A DNA stretch of 64,000 bases from Acanthochlamys bracteata (taxonomy: Eukaryota; Streptophyta; Magnoliopsida; Pandanales; Velloziaceae). Location of the stretch: the NCBI GenBank assembly GCA_019914995.1, contig CM034144.1:3689489-3753488 (forward strand), written 5' to 3'. The notes under the pieces are model-generated. The model ran no database searches. It was given only the letters and a program-made list of their open reading frames with translations, and was not told the DNA's origin. Below are positions 43,285 to 53,786 of the stretch, piece after piece. The stretch's first letter is position 1; every line of letters begins with the position of its first letter. A program made the position numbers and the translations under genes.

Positions 43285-45242
43285 TAAATATACCGCTAAT
43301 AGGAAAGAATAATATCAAGCACATCATTAGCAGAGAAGAGACTGATCTCAACATAAGAATACAGATGCAAGTGTAGTAATTATGGATTTTGAACAATGAA
43401 ATGTCTGTTTCAAATTAACATTTTGAACTTATTGGAGTTTCAAATATGTAATGTACAAATTAATATATATAATAGAAATCAAGACTTGAAATATTGACCG
43501 AGCTACTAATCACCCACTTGTTGTATACAGCCAAATCGGTCCCGTCTTAAGACAAAGGAAATGGATGAGAGTGAATATCAAATTTAAGGGAAATGTAGTA
43601 AGGATCGAACTGAAGATATTTCCCAAGCACCCTATGCTTTAAAAAAAACAAAATACAATACAATGTGTTTCTTATACTATGCACAATGCATGCCAAAATT
43701 AACTTATTTGTTTATGAATAGACAGGTGTTTACCATTGACAAAAAGGGTAACGATTACTTTTGGCTAATGGATGTATCACGTTTTCAAAATGACAAGCTT
43801 CTTCACCTTTCAAAATTTTTAATTAAAAAAAAAAGTACAAGGAACAAAACACCACAAACTTCCTAACTGCAAGTACTATGATTAAGACTTTTTTGATCAA
43901 TCAGATGACTGAAATTGATTCTTAAAATTGAAACATGAAAACTCTTACTTACAAGTATAATGAGTTATCCTCTATAAAATACAAACATCATCGAGATCTG
44001 CTACAAGAAAATCTCAATATTTGAGGAGCTTCTTGAAACCATCAGCAATCTTAAGCTTATAATCCCCACTTCGCATATCCTTCTACACAACATCTAAATC
44101 ATGAGTGATCAGGAAAAACATTTAGATTTACATATGGTACCGATCACACAAATAATGAGCATGAAATATTTCCTCTGCACAAGTCAGAAAAAATACCAAC
44201 ACTGAGCCGATTGGCCTATTCCTTCGAAGTTATAGAAGTTCTACTTTTGACTTTACAGAAAATGACAAATTTGTATGTAAAAAAAATCATTTGATTTAAA
44301 GGCACAGCAGAGTGGATTATATTAAAAACAAGAAGGCAACATTTTTTGGAAGAAATGAATCTTGAAACAAGTATGAAGAACTCAATTAGCTTACGTATTG
44401 TGTGCAAAATAAGATTTTAAATGAAATTTTTTTTGAGTAATCTCACTCGGATCTCGATTTAAATATTAAAATAGATAAAATCTTTATTTTTTTACGATTT
44501 TATATAATTTTAATTTTGAAGAAAATTTTGAATTAACTGAATTTGAGGTGGTTTTTTATAACTAGGGAGTTTTCAGTAAAATATAAAAAAGATTTCTGTA
44601 AAAGTATAAATTTGAAAGATTTTTATAAAATGTAAAGGGGTTTTTATAAAATTTTAAAGAAATTTCTAAAATTTGTAAACGTACTCAACAATTATTTAAA
44701 CTATTAAAAAATTTTATAAAAAATTCATAATGGTATTAACAAGAAATTTTTATAAAATTTATCTGTATGTAGAATCTTACGATCTATTATAAAATTTCGA
44801 TTACGATCATATTCAAATGAAACAATCCCACCTAAAATTTCAATTTTGATAACCTTAGTTTTAGAAGCAACTTTCTATTAGCTACTTTCATCTATGTTTG
44901 CCGTAATTGGATTGAGAGGAGTACCTCCGAAAAGTGCAAAGAGAAATAAACACAAATTCAGCAATGTAAGAAGCAAAAGATAGAATTAAATTATAAAAAA
45001 AAAAGAAAGAACAAGTATTCTTGCTAAAAAAGGCATGCATTCTACATTGCAAACTGAGCATTGCTTAAAAGCTCGTACATGCAGGAAGAACCTTGATGTT
45101 TTCAAAATATAACAGCAAAAACTCTCATTACCTCAAAGGATTTGGTACTACTTCAAAATGCTTGACTCGAAACAATATAATTGATACTTAATTCCGGGCC
45201 TTGATAAGCTCTTGGCAAACGTAGCAAAATCATCTACAATTA
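43285..45242. other. Intergenic, very AT-rich
   Basis: No gene recognised. At 44560-44780 the words TTTTTATAAAATTT and AAATTTTATAAAAA recur many times, giving a loose AT-rich repeat. A 63-codon minus-strand frame at 44216-44407 has no recognisable feature. Confidence 0.45.
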
Positions 45243-45300
45243 ATATAACAACAACAAACTAAACATTTATCCTGCTTGAGTGGTGGGCTACGTCAATCCG
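45243..45300 (-). mobile_element. LINE (RTE-type) 3' end fragment
   Basis: The plus strand reads ATAACAACAACAAACTAAAC followed by TATCCTGCTTGAGTGGTGGG and CTACGTCAATCC. This matches the arrangement of the much clearer RTE 3' end at 50728: a (GTT)n-type tail followed by a CCCACT..GTGGG..GGCTA block. It is a short 5'-truncated LINE copy on the minus strand. It may extend to 45728 as decayed sequence. Confidence 0.45.
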
Positions 45301-46013
45301 TTTTTTCATTTTGTTCAATTATAAATCAGATTCAGCAAAAAACTATTTTTTCTAAATTTTTCACCATCACCTTATGCTAAGTTAATTTGGATTTATTCAT
45401 TTTGCTAAAAATGTTCTATGGAGTTGCATCACTTTTATACGTTGCAGCATCTTTTCATACGCACAAGGTATGTCCGAGCCACTAAGCTTAAATCGCGGCA
45501 GCCTTACTTATTTGTCAACACTCTCGTGCGTTGAGATGTCGCGTGCCTTCCGATTTTTATTCTAATCTTAGCTGCTTTCATCCACTAGAGCATGGTAGTC
45601 CTTGCTTATTTATCAAGACTCTCGCGTCCTAACAAATCTTTTCTCATTTCTTACAACACCCGGGTTCCTATGCATCATGTCACTAGTAGGGTACGCTCTA
45701 ACAAAATTCAGATTAAATGGATTAATGTCACTACTACAAATTGGGTCTTTACTGACAAAATTCAGTCGGTATTGGCATTTAATCGGTCGGTAATACAAAT
45801 TACTGACTGAATATATGATAGTCGGTAACGACTAATCGCTAAACAACTTACCGACTAAACGAGAAATTCAGTCGGTAATGAACAGTAAATTATCCACTGA
45901 ACATATCTAGTCGATAGTTTTAGTTTATCGACTGATTTATTCAGTCGGTAATTTTAATTTACCAACTGAAATTTTCAATGGTAAATTCAATTTTCCTATT
46001 AATATTAGTACTA

Positions 46014-46270
46014 GGTCTGTTTGGGATTGCATTTCCCCAATAGTACTTTTTAATTTTTTATTTCTCGCTTTTCAATACATATTTTATAAGTATCTAAAAA
46101 TTTTATTTAAAAATTTAGAAAGTGTAGAAAAATTCTATGTAATGAGATCTTTTTATTGCATATTTTTATTATTTTTTTGAAAGTAAAAAAAATTGAGCTT
46201 GATTTTCAAATAGGACAAAAATAACTTCGATTTCAGAAAAACTCCATTTCATAAGCACTCCCAAACGCCC
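46014..46270 (+). mobile_element. MITE, GTTTGG-end family, nested in the CACTA element
   Basis: A 257-bp element with ends GGTCTGTTTGGGATTGCA and (inward from the right) GGGCGTTTGGGAGTGC. It is collinear with and very similar to the 41701 copy (TTTTCAATACATATTTTA, TAGAAAGTGTAGAAAAATT, ATTTTTATTATTTTTTTGAAAG-type blocks). Non-coding. Confidence 0.8.
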
Positions 46271-47029
46271 TATACCCACTGAATTTTGGTCATTAAATTT
46301 TTCTAATAAAATTATAATCAAGATTTATAATTACATATCTATTAAAGCCATCATCATATTAAATACATCAATCCACCATAAAATTTTTCTCGTAGTTAAG
46401 TACAAATTTTTTCTCATCATTAAGTACTCCAAACAAGCTCTTAGTTTGATCAAGTTACACTCCAAATAGGCTCTTAGTCTTATCGTTAAGTACTCCAAGT
46501 GGTCACTGAACCATCCGAAGTTAGCCATCTTGTACTACAAGCAAGGACTGTCTCAGCAGTACCTTTCCAATGTAGATTAACCTTTGAACCTTCCTACATT
46601 TGTTATAGAATGAGTTTACTAAATAAGGTAAACATACATCAAAAAGTTAAGAATTATGAAATAAACAAACTCGCCTCTGGTTCAAAAATGTTTCAAGTTG
46701 TATACGATGAAATGCCTTCAATTAATAGAGCATTTGTAGTAGATGACAACAAATTAGCATTTTTAGGAGGATCACCCTTTTGACCTCCAACATGTGCCTC
46801 ACTACAGTCATCTGTTGAATTATATGAAAAATAATAAGTTAACCTAGCATCAAATGCTGCAGGGCATATTTATTTGAACTTCCATTATAACCAATTTATT
46901 TAAGAAAACAATGTAGAAGAGAAACTCATAGAATGGAATTACCTAATTAAGGATCACGGTTCCAATCTTATCACTACAGATTGTGGTTGCTAACACCCAT
47001 AGTCTCACATCTGAAAGCCTTCGAACTTG
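46271..47029. other. Interior of the CACTA element, no gene recognised
   Basis: Near 46400-46500 a short CTCCAAACAAGCTCTTAG-type phrase recurs three times with changes. A 94-codon plus-strand frame at 46499-46783 has ordinary composition but no recognised domain. Confidence 0.4.
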
Positions 47030-47034
47030 TGAGA

Positions 47035-49683
47035 TGTAACATCCTTGAAATGTTTATAAGGGCATATTTGGTTTTTCATTGACTTTGGGCTAGCTTGTTT
47101 TTAATTGATTGTGCAGGTGTGTGAGTCTAATCAACCTAGCCACTTGTATCAAGTCCTAGCCTTATCTACAATTCTCTAATCTATTTTTTCTTTACTTACC
47201 TCCTATGTTTTGTTTCCGTTCACCTCTCCCTCCCGAGCCTTTGTCGTGGTCTCTCCGTCGCTCCAAGCTCGCTGCCGATTGTTGTTTTCTCTCTCCGACA
47301 CAAGCTCTCTTCATCTCGTCATCTCCCTCGCTCTCTTGCTAAGAGCTTAAGCCACAGCGGCAGCAAGCCCGTGCAATAATGGCGGGTTTCGTCGCCGAGC
47401 CACAAATCATCAGAATTGAGTCGCCGGAGGACGGAATTCCAATCTTCAATATTCTTTGTGGCCAATTTCACTTTCTCTCACAGAAATCGTCGCCGTGACT
47501 TTCTAAAACGACATTCGTCTCGGTTGTTGGCGTAGGGCGAAGGATCATCGCCACTGGCATTGTCTTTTCGCAAATGCGGTATTTTCATGATTTGAAGTGC
47601 AAAAAAGTTCAACATCGATATTGGATCTAATTAGGAGCCTAGCTGATACGTCATTTAGTTAGGATTGAAAAGATGAAGATAGTGTACTAAGAAAATTGTG
47701 GCAGTTTAAGCAATAATAATGGATTTAAGGTGAGGGTTACCATCTATAGTAACTTTAGCTTTTTTGCGTATTGATTAGACCCTCATGGTGCATAAATGTA
47801 TGTGATGCTTGCTTCTTGAAGGATGATAAGCATTTGTGATAACTTGAATGGTAATGTTGATTATGACAATGCATAGAACATGTATAATGTGAGAAATTTA
47901 TATGTGTGGTTTATGAATGATTGGATAATCGTTATTATATCTAAAGAGTTAAATGAATTTATGACGACGATTTTATAAGCTATATATACATATGATTTGA
48001 AAACGATTTGACATAATTGCTATCATATTTTATTTTATAGGCTAATGATTTATGTTAAGTGATTTTTATGAATTTTAACTAAATTGTATTCATTGGGATA
48101 TTTGTGGATTTTATAATGCTTAGATGCTCGCGCTGCATTGAGGCAGGCAATAGTCAAGGTCTTTGTTCAGGATCTCGTCTCTTCTTTCTCGTCTCTTTTT
48201 CGTCTGTATACTAGGCAGACCCTTGCACGTCGGGGCAATAATACCACGGCACTTGGGTTAAATGTATGGATATGTGGATAAGCTAGAGATGCGATCTCGC
48301 TCAGTCTTTGGTATCTATCCTGACTCCCTAACTGGTGTAATTGTTGTGGATTGATGATTGGTATTAAATGTTTATTTGTTATGAGTTCTTGATTGGCTTT
48401 TAGTATTTATTGTTTATTAAAGTATTCAAACTTTATTTAATTATCTATGTATTTAGTTATTATTTAATATGTTGTATTTCTAATTTTATTCAATATTCTT
48501 GTTATTAAACTGCAATGTTTATGTTTATAATTTTAAGGATAATCTAAACGCTTATATAGCAAGAAGCCTATTTTCTTGATTTTATTATATAATTATTGTT
48601 TGATGCATATAGCCAAACCCTTTGTACTAAGGACTCAGTCAGTATGGAACAATTCAGAACTTAGTAAAAATGATCTTGATTCAATCCTTGCATTTTTGTA
48701 CATATAGAATGATAGTACTCAAGCATTAGGATAATGCATTAGAAAAATTAAACGGTGCATATATTACTTTTAACCTCACTAAGACTGGGCTCATTTCTTT
48801 CTTTTTTTTGGCATCCCCCAGATAGCTCGGAGATAGTAAAGCGAGAATCAGAATTAATATAATCGACGAAGTCTGCTCATCTGGGGTATTCTAATGTTCT
48901 ACAACAATCCACTTTTTTCATATAGATAACTCTGTGATCTCAAGAGGCATGTAGTAAACTATTATTGTATATCGTCATATATCTTTTGGGTATGTATTTA
49001 TTTCGTAATGAAGTACTACTAATAGCCAATAGTAGGGGTGGCAAATTTCGACCCAACCTAAAGACCCGATCCGAAACCGATCCGAAAAGGTCAGGTTTAG
49101 GTCAAACCTTACTCGGGTTCAGATCAATTTCGGATTGATCCGAAAATGACCCAAAAATTTTGAACGGGTTCGGTCGAGTTCCGATTGACCCGAAATTGAT
49201 CCGTTTAAGCCATATAAGTATTTATATATTATATATTACTTAATAATTAGAAAAAAATAGCAAAAAATTTAAATTTAATTTGTATATATATTTTTTAAAT
49301 TTATCTTAACTTTAACTAATTTTTATTTAATTTATAAATTTTGTCAAAATTAATATTTTTCTTTTTAAATATATTATATTTAATAATTTAATTATAAATG
49401 GGTCGACCCGAGTTTGATCCGATTATAAATTGATTGGGTTATGGTTGACAATTTTGACCCGATTATTTTATGGGTCGATCCAAAATCGACACATGAACCT
49501 ATATTGCCACCCCTAGCCAGTAGTTGGTCGTGATATTTTATTGTTGTTGTATGTTAAGTTGTGTTTACACTGTTGACTTTAGCGGAGGTGTTGTCAAAAA
49601 TTTTATTTTGAAAATTTCTGGTACTTATTATTTTAAGTTTTGTTGGAACTAATTTAGGTCATGCCCTCGGTAGTGGTGTGACA
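47035..49683 (+). mobile_element. Solo LTR, subfamily I, nested in the CACTA element
   Basis: Begins TGTAACATCC and ends GGTGTGACA, with a perfect 5-bp target duplication TGAGA at 47030-47034 and 49684-49688. After removing a nested 483-bp MITE (49033-49515) the LTR is about 2.16 kb. It carries the family blocks in the standard order: GC-rich 5' part, donor-like AAGGTGAGGGTTACC (47729), AATACCACGGCACTTGGGTT (48240), the hairpin region near 48641 and CCTCACTAAGACTGGGCTC (48774). No second LTR or coding interior is present. Confidence 0.9.
49033..49515. mobile_element. hAT-type MITE, 483 bp, nested in the solo LTR
   Basis: The ends TAGGGGTGGCAAAT and ATTGCCACCCCTA are nearly perfect inverted repeats. 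The flanks GCCAATAG (49025-49032) and GCCAGTAG (49516-49523) are an 8-bp target duplication with one mismatch, as for hAT elements. The interior consists of GATCCGAAA/GACCCGA-type words with an AT-rich centre and no gene. Confidence 0.85.
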
Positions 49684-50514
49684 TGAGAGTACTTCAATAA
49701 AAAATCTAGAGAGGAAACTAATTGGATATAGTTGTACAAGCAAGAGAAGGCCCTCTAGCAGAGTAAAAACCACAATAGTTACCTACATAAAACAATAGAC
49801 AAGCCATGCTTCAGAAAAATAATTGAAAAAAATCAACACTCAACAATCCATAGATCCACACAATAGAGTTGGAATTCAATGCAATTGATGGAGGGAAAAG
49901 CCTTAGCATAGCGAGGGAAGTGTCTGCAGCTACATAGCGTAGCCATAAGACAAGCAAAACAGTTCGGCGAAACTTAGGGCTTTCTCTGGGATAATAGGTG
50001 TCGGAGAAGAAAGAAGGAAAAAGGAAAAGCACGACGGCGAAGACCCGAGAGGACCAAAATAAAGGTTAAGGGCAAAGGAGAAATACTTGGTGCCGGAGGT
50101 GACGGGCGTGCACCAAGAAGGAGATGGTGGGCGGTGAGTAGTAGGCATCGGGGAAGAAAGAAGGAAAAGAGAGATAAAAAGAGGAGGAAATAAGGAAGAA
50201 TAGCTTAACTAGTTTGAGATTTAATAACACAATTTGCTGATCGAGATAAATTGTCAGTCGATGAATTGTCGACTAAATAATAAACGAATGGTAAAATTAC
50301 TGTCTCAAAATAAGTTCAGTCGGTAATTAATATGAATTATCAATTAAATTATATTTTAGTCGGTAAACAAGCTTATTTATCGATCGACAATTTAATCAGT
50401 CGGTAAATGTAAAAAATTTATCGACTAAATTTTTTTGGATCGGTATTGACAGATTTGCCAACTATATTATTTTAGTTGGTATATTTTCAGTCGTTGAAGA
50501 TTATTTTTGTAGTG

Positions 50515-50727
50515 GTATATTAATATAATTGACAAAGTTATGAAATCATGTCTTTTAAGGTGAATTGCACTACCTGACTCTACTTAACGAGAAATTTTAT
50601 CATAGTCAATACTAAGTAGACATGATAATCTCCTAAAGATTTTCGTCCATATGCCTCGACTTACATTAACTGTCCAAAATCTAGGTTGTCAAGTAGGATA
50701 AAGCATTGTGACCTTATCAAACCACCT
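50515..50727. other. Flank between the CACTA element and the LINE
   Basis: Short, no feature recognised. Confidence 0.5.
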
Positions 50728-52256
50728 CAACAATAACAACAACAAAGTTTTACCCCACTACGTATGGCTAGCAATGTGAATCTTATTTACACTATTGTAT
50801 TCAGTTTAAAGCAATATTCTCTGTCAGGCACAAACATATACATCATTTTGCATAGAGCCAACCAAGCCTCTTGTTTATGTCTCCTCTTACTCATTTTTTA
50901 TAAGGGTATGGCCAATGATTCGTATCTACAAATCGGCACATTTACAAGTTGTCGCTTGCCAAACCATTTAAATAGGTTCTCTCAATTTTGCTTTCAACTA
51001 GTACCTGTTTGGCTTTTTCTTTGATGATTTATATTTTTATTGTGTCATTGATATAACCTGCTTATCCAACACAACATATGCACATATGCAACACTTACCT
51101 TCTGAATATGGAGATTTTTCTACCCAACATTGCTCTATAAAGTAATGCCGGTCTCACCGCTATTCTATAAAACTTTTTCTTCAATTTTAGTGATATCTTC
51201 ATATAGTATACATAACCAGAAGCGCCTCTTTGTTTCTACTATCCCACTTATGTTCTGTGCGTGGCGTTCTTATCGAATTCTTCATCACACTACATTGGCA
51301 ATTCAAGGAGTTTTGAGTGCTCATTTCTTCATAACTCTTCCTCCTAAGTCTTGTTATTACATTCTCATCGCTTTACATATGCTGAACTTAGATTAATTCC
51401 TTACTCTATTTGAATCAACTAAATGACACTCTTTAATTCTAGAGTTACTCTCTATTGTTTGAGTTTATCCTTCATTTATAAGAACAATATCATTGGGCGA
51501 AAAGCATGCACCATGATATCCATGTTGTGTTAACTCATTCATCACCAGAACAAACAAATAAGTACACAAAGTAAATCGCTGATGTAAACTCACTATGAGA
51601 AACTTAATGTCATCCCTCTAAGATTCTTATAGTCATGTTTGCACCCCAGTACATGTCCTTAATCCTATTGGTGTAGGTAATGAGACATCCTTCTTTTCTA
51701 ATACCATCAAGGAATATGTTTTAGGGACTATCATCATTCTTCTCAAGATTCACAAAAACCATGTATAATAAATCATTATTCTTCATTCTATATCTTTCAT
51801 TAGGCTTCTCGGTAATGGATCACCTCTGTGATATATCTTCCTAACGTAAAATCAAACTAATTTAAGATATATGTTTCATGCCTTAGTCTTAACTTGGTCT
51901 CGCTCTCTTCAGTAACTTCATTATATAGCATCAATTTAATCCTTCTCTAATTAGCATATTTCTAGTTGCACTAACCTTATTTTCAAAAATTGGACTGAAA
52001 TACTTTCTCCAAGAATCAGGTGTTCTTTTGGACCTCAAATTACATTAAATAATTTGGTGAACCAAACCGCCAACCTTCTTTACCCCAAACATCTTCATGC
52101 TTATAGGAATCTCTGAACCATTGCCTTACCACTTTCATCTTCTTTATAGCATTCTCTACTTCATTTGTATTAATGTGTCGACAATAAATAAAATTATCTA
52201 GACTCTTTATGTACTACTTCCACATAAGCATTTCGGTCCCTTTCCTCATTAACACT
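50728..52256 (-). pseudogene. RTE-clade LINE, reverse transcriptase remnant
   Basis: Read on the minus strand this is a heavily decayed non-LTR retrotransposon. Near 52140-52185 a frame resembles the EVENAIKKMK segment ahead of the RT domain. Downstream come fragments resembling RTPDSWRKS (about 52000), FVNLEK for the F-x-D-L-x-K motif (about 51745), and MLFA followed by a broken DD at about 51500, the position of the catalytic box. KFYR/RPALLY-like words with many shifts follow near 51150. The 3' end at about 50728-50760 has the plant RTE-type CCCACTACG...GGCTA block and a (TTG)n-like tail. Frameshifts and stops are everywhere, so it is dead. The 5' side is cut at 52257 where a Harbinger-like element begins. 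Confidence 0.75.
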
Positions 52257-52257
52257 A

Positions 52258-52700
52258 TGTTTGAATTAGGTGTAATAGAGAGCAATAGAAGATAAGTGTA
52301 CTAATTACTCTCCGTTACTCTTGTTTGGCAACGAATTTATAAAATTAATGGAGAGTAAAACTGCTCCTCATTAATCTCTATTCGGGAGTAACCAGTTACA
52401 CCCCAATTTAGGGTGTAATCTGGAGTTGAGAGTAACCTAGATACTGTAGATATTTTGAAGTTTCCATCTTGTCAACACTATCTCATTTGACTCCTTCCTC
52501 TTTGCCACTCTACTCCTCTAATCTCATCGCACCACTTGTCGCTGCTCGACACCTCGCCGCCGTTGATCGAGGTACGTCTTCATTTCGATTTCGTTTTCGC
52601 TACTCCTCTAATCTCATTTCGATTTCGTTTTTTTATTTTGTTTTCTAATTTTGTTTTTGATTTTATTTTCTAATTTCTTCTTAGATTTCTTTTGAGTTCG
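52258..52700 (+). mobile_element. Left end of a PIF/Harbinger-like element related to 26757
   Basis: Begins CACTATGTTTGAATTAGG after TAA, matching CACTCTGTTTGGATTAAG of the 26757 element. It shares with that element the TTACTC...TTGTTTGGCAA block (52310-52330), a GGGAGTAA block, and the GC-rich exon-like patch ending GAGGTACGTC (52560-52580). The right terminus could not be found in the window. The element may be truncated, or may extend unrecognised to the right. Confidence 0.6.
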
Positions 52701-53645
52701 TATTACTTCTTCTTTGATTTCTTCTTCGATTTTTTCGATTTTGTTTTCTGATTTCGTCTGAGCTCTTTTTTATATGTTCTTATTGGTATTGTTTGTACTG
52801 AATTTGTTCTCTGGCATTTGTGCTTTTTCCAAATTATAGTTCGCTTCTGTTGGTTATAGACTTTGATGATTCGCGCTTTTTAGTTAGTGGTTATGCGAAT
52901 GATTCGTAAGAAGACTGGCGATTGCATGTTAGTATTATATGATTTGGACTTTTTTTTCTTTTTTGTTCTTGATGTTATCGGTGAGGGATTCTTTGGTTGT
53001 TCTATGAGATTGTGTTTCCGGTGCAAATGCTAAATTTGGGAGAACTAGCTATCATAGTTTCTATCTCAACAACCTAGTTTATGTTGTACTTTTTATTCTG
53101 TCAATGATATCAATAATTCGAGAGTACCTCATCAATTATATCGCATTGTTTCAAGTATAATTATGTTTAGCTAAAAGAATTCTTTTGATGGTATCTACCT
53201 TTTGGTTCAATTGAGAGCTATAATTTTTCAATAATTTTTTGTGTTGTAGGTAAAAATGGAAAGACTTAAATTTTCTAATGTCTTACTTGGCTTAAGTCCT
53301 GCTTTAATGTTCTTCTTATTATATTAGAGGTTTCAGTCTTCTGTTAATTATGGCCTGTGAAAGTAATTAAATTTTAGGCGTTCGTGGTGGTTGAAGTCAC
53401 TTGGTTCTCAAATATTAATTGCTATCTTTAATGCAGACCTTAAGCTTGTTAGCTTTAAATTATTGGCAATAATATTAAAATATATTAGCATAGTTCAGCT
53501 AATCGACACTCTTGGTTTCAATCAGTTTTACTATTTTCTGCAATCTATTGTGTAAAATCAATAACATATGTTCTTAGAGAGGCTTATGAGTATGTTTATA
53601 TTAATTTTGATCTTCTATTGTGCTATCAACATGGGATTCTAAGTG
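52701..53645. other. No gene recognised; possible interior of the Harbinger-like element
   Basis: T-rich plus strand with no long frame. It looks like intron-type sequence. It could belong to the element that starts at 52258. Confidence 0.4.
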
Positions 53646-53786
53646 AAGCTTGGTATTGTGCAAAAAGTAATTAGAAGGACTAGATCAAGGGGTAAGGTGA
53701 CCAAAGTGAGGATTAACCTCCTGAATGACAATGATAGGCATATCATGAATTCTTTTCTAGAGTTTGAGCGGGGGCCAGAAGGCTAA
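53646..53786 (+). pseudogene. Ribosomal protein eS28 (RPS28) pseudogene fragment
   Basis: A continuous 46-codon frame ending in TAA reads KVIRRTRSRGKVTKVRINLL, then NDNDRHIM, then LEFERGPEG. It matches the small 40S protein eS28, whose signature is KV.GRTGSRGQVTQVR, then FLDD..R.IMRN, then LLESEREARRLR. The segment between IMRN and the C-terminal LLESE, including KGPVREGD, is missing. A one-base shift spoils the last residues, because the DNA GAGCGGGGGCCAGAAGGCTAAG would give the normal ending in another frame. There is no ATG at the expected place. The absence of introns suggests a processed copy, but no poly-A tail is visible. Confidence 0.82.

Larger units (their letters stand above)
45729..50514. 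mobile_element. Non-autonomous CACTA (En/Spm-like) element with nested insertions
   Basis: The left end reads CACTACTACAAATTGGG and the right end, read inward, CACTACAAAAATAATC. Both subterminal regions (45750-45990 and 50240-50500) carry many copies, in both orientations, of a motif TTCAGTCGGTAATT or its variants (for example at 45868, 45949 and 50330). This is the classic subterminal repeat layout bound by CACTA transposases. A MITE (46014-46270) and a solo LTR (47035-49683) sit inside. Without them the element is about 1.9 kb. A 3-bp target duplication is not clear (TGT against GTA). The interior contains no recognisable TNPA or TNPD gene; a GA-rich patch at 50000-50180 is the only gene-like composition. 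Confidence 0.8.
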
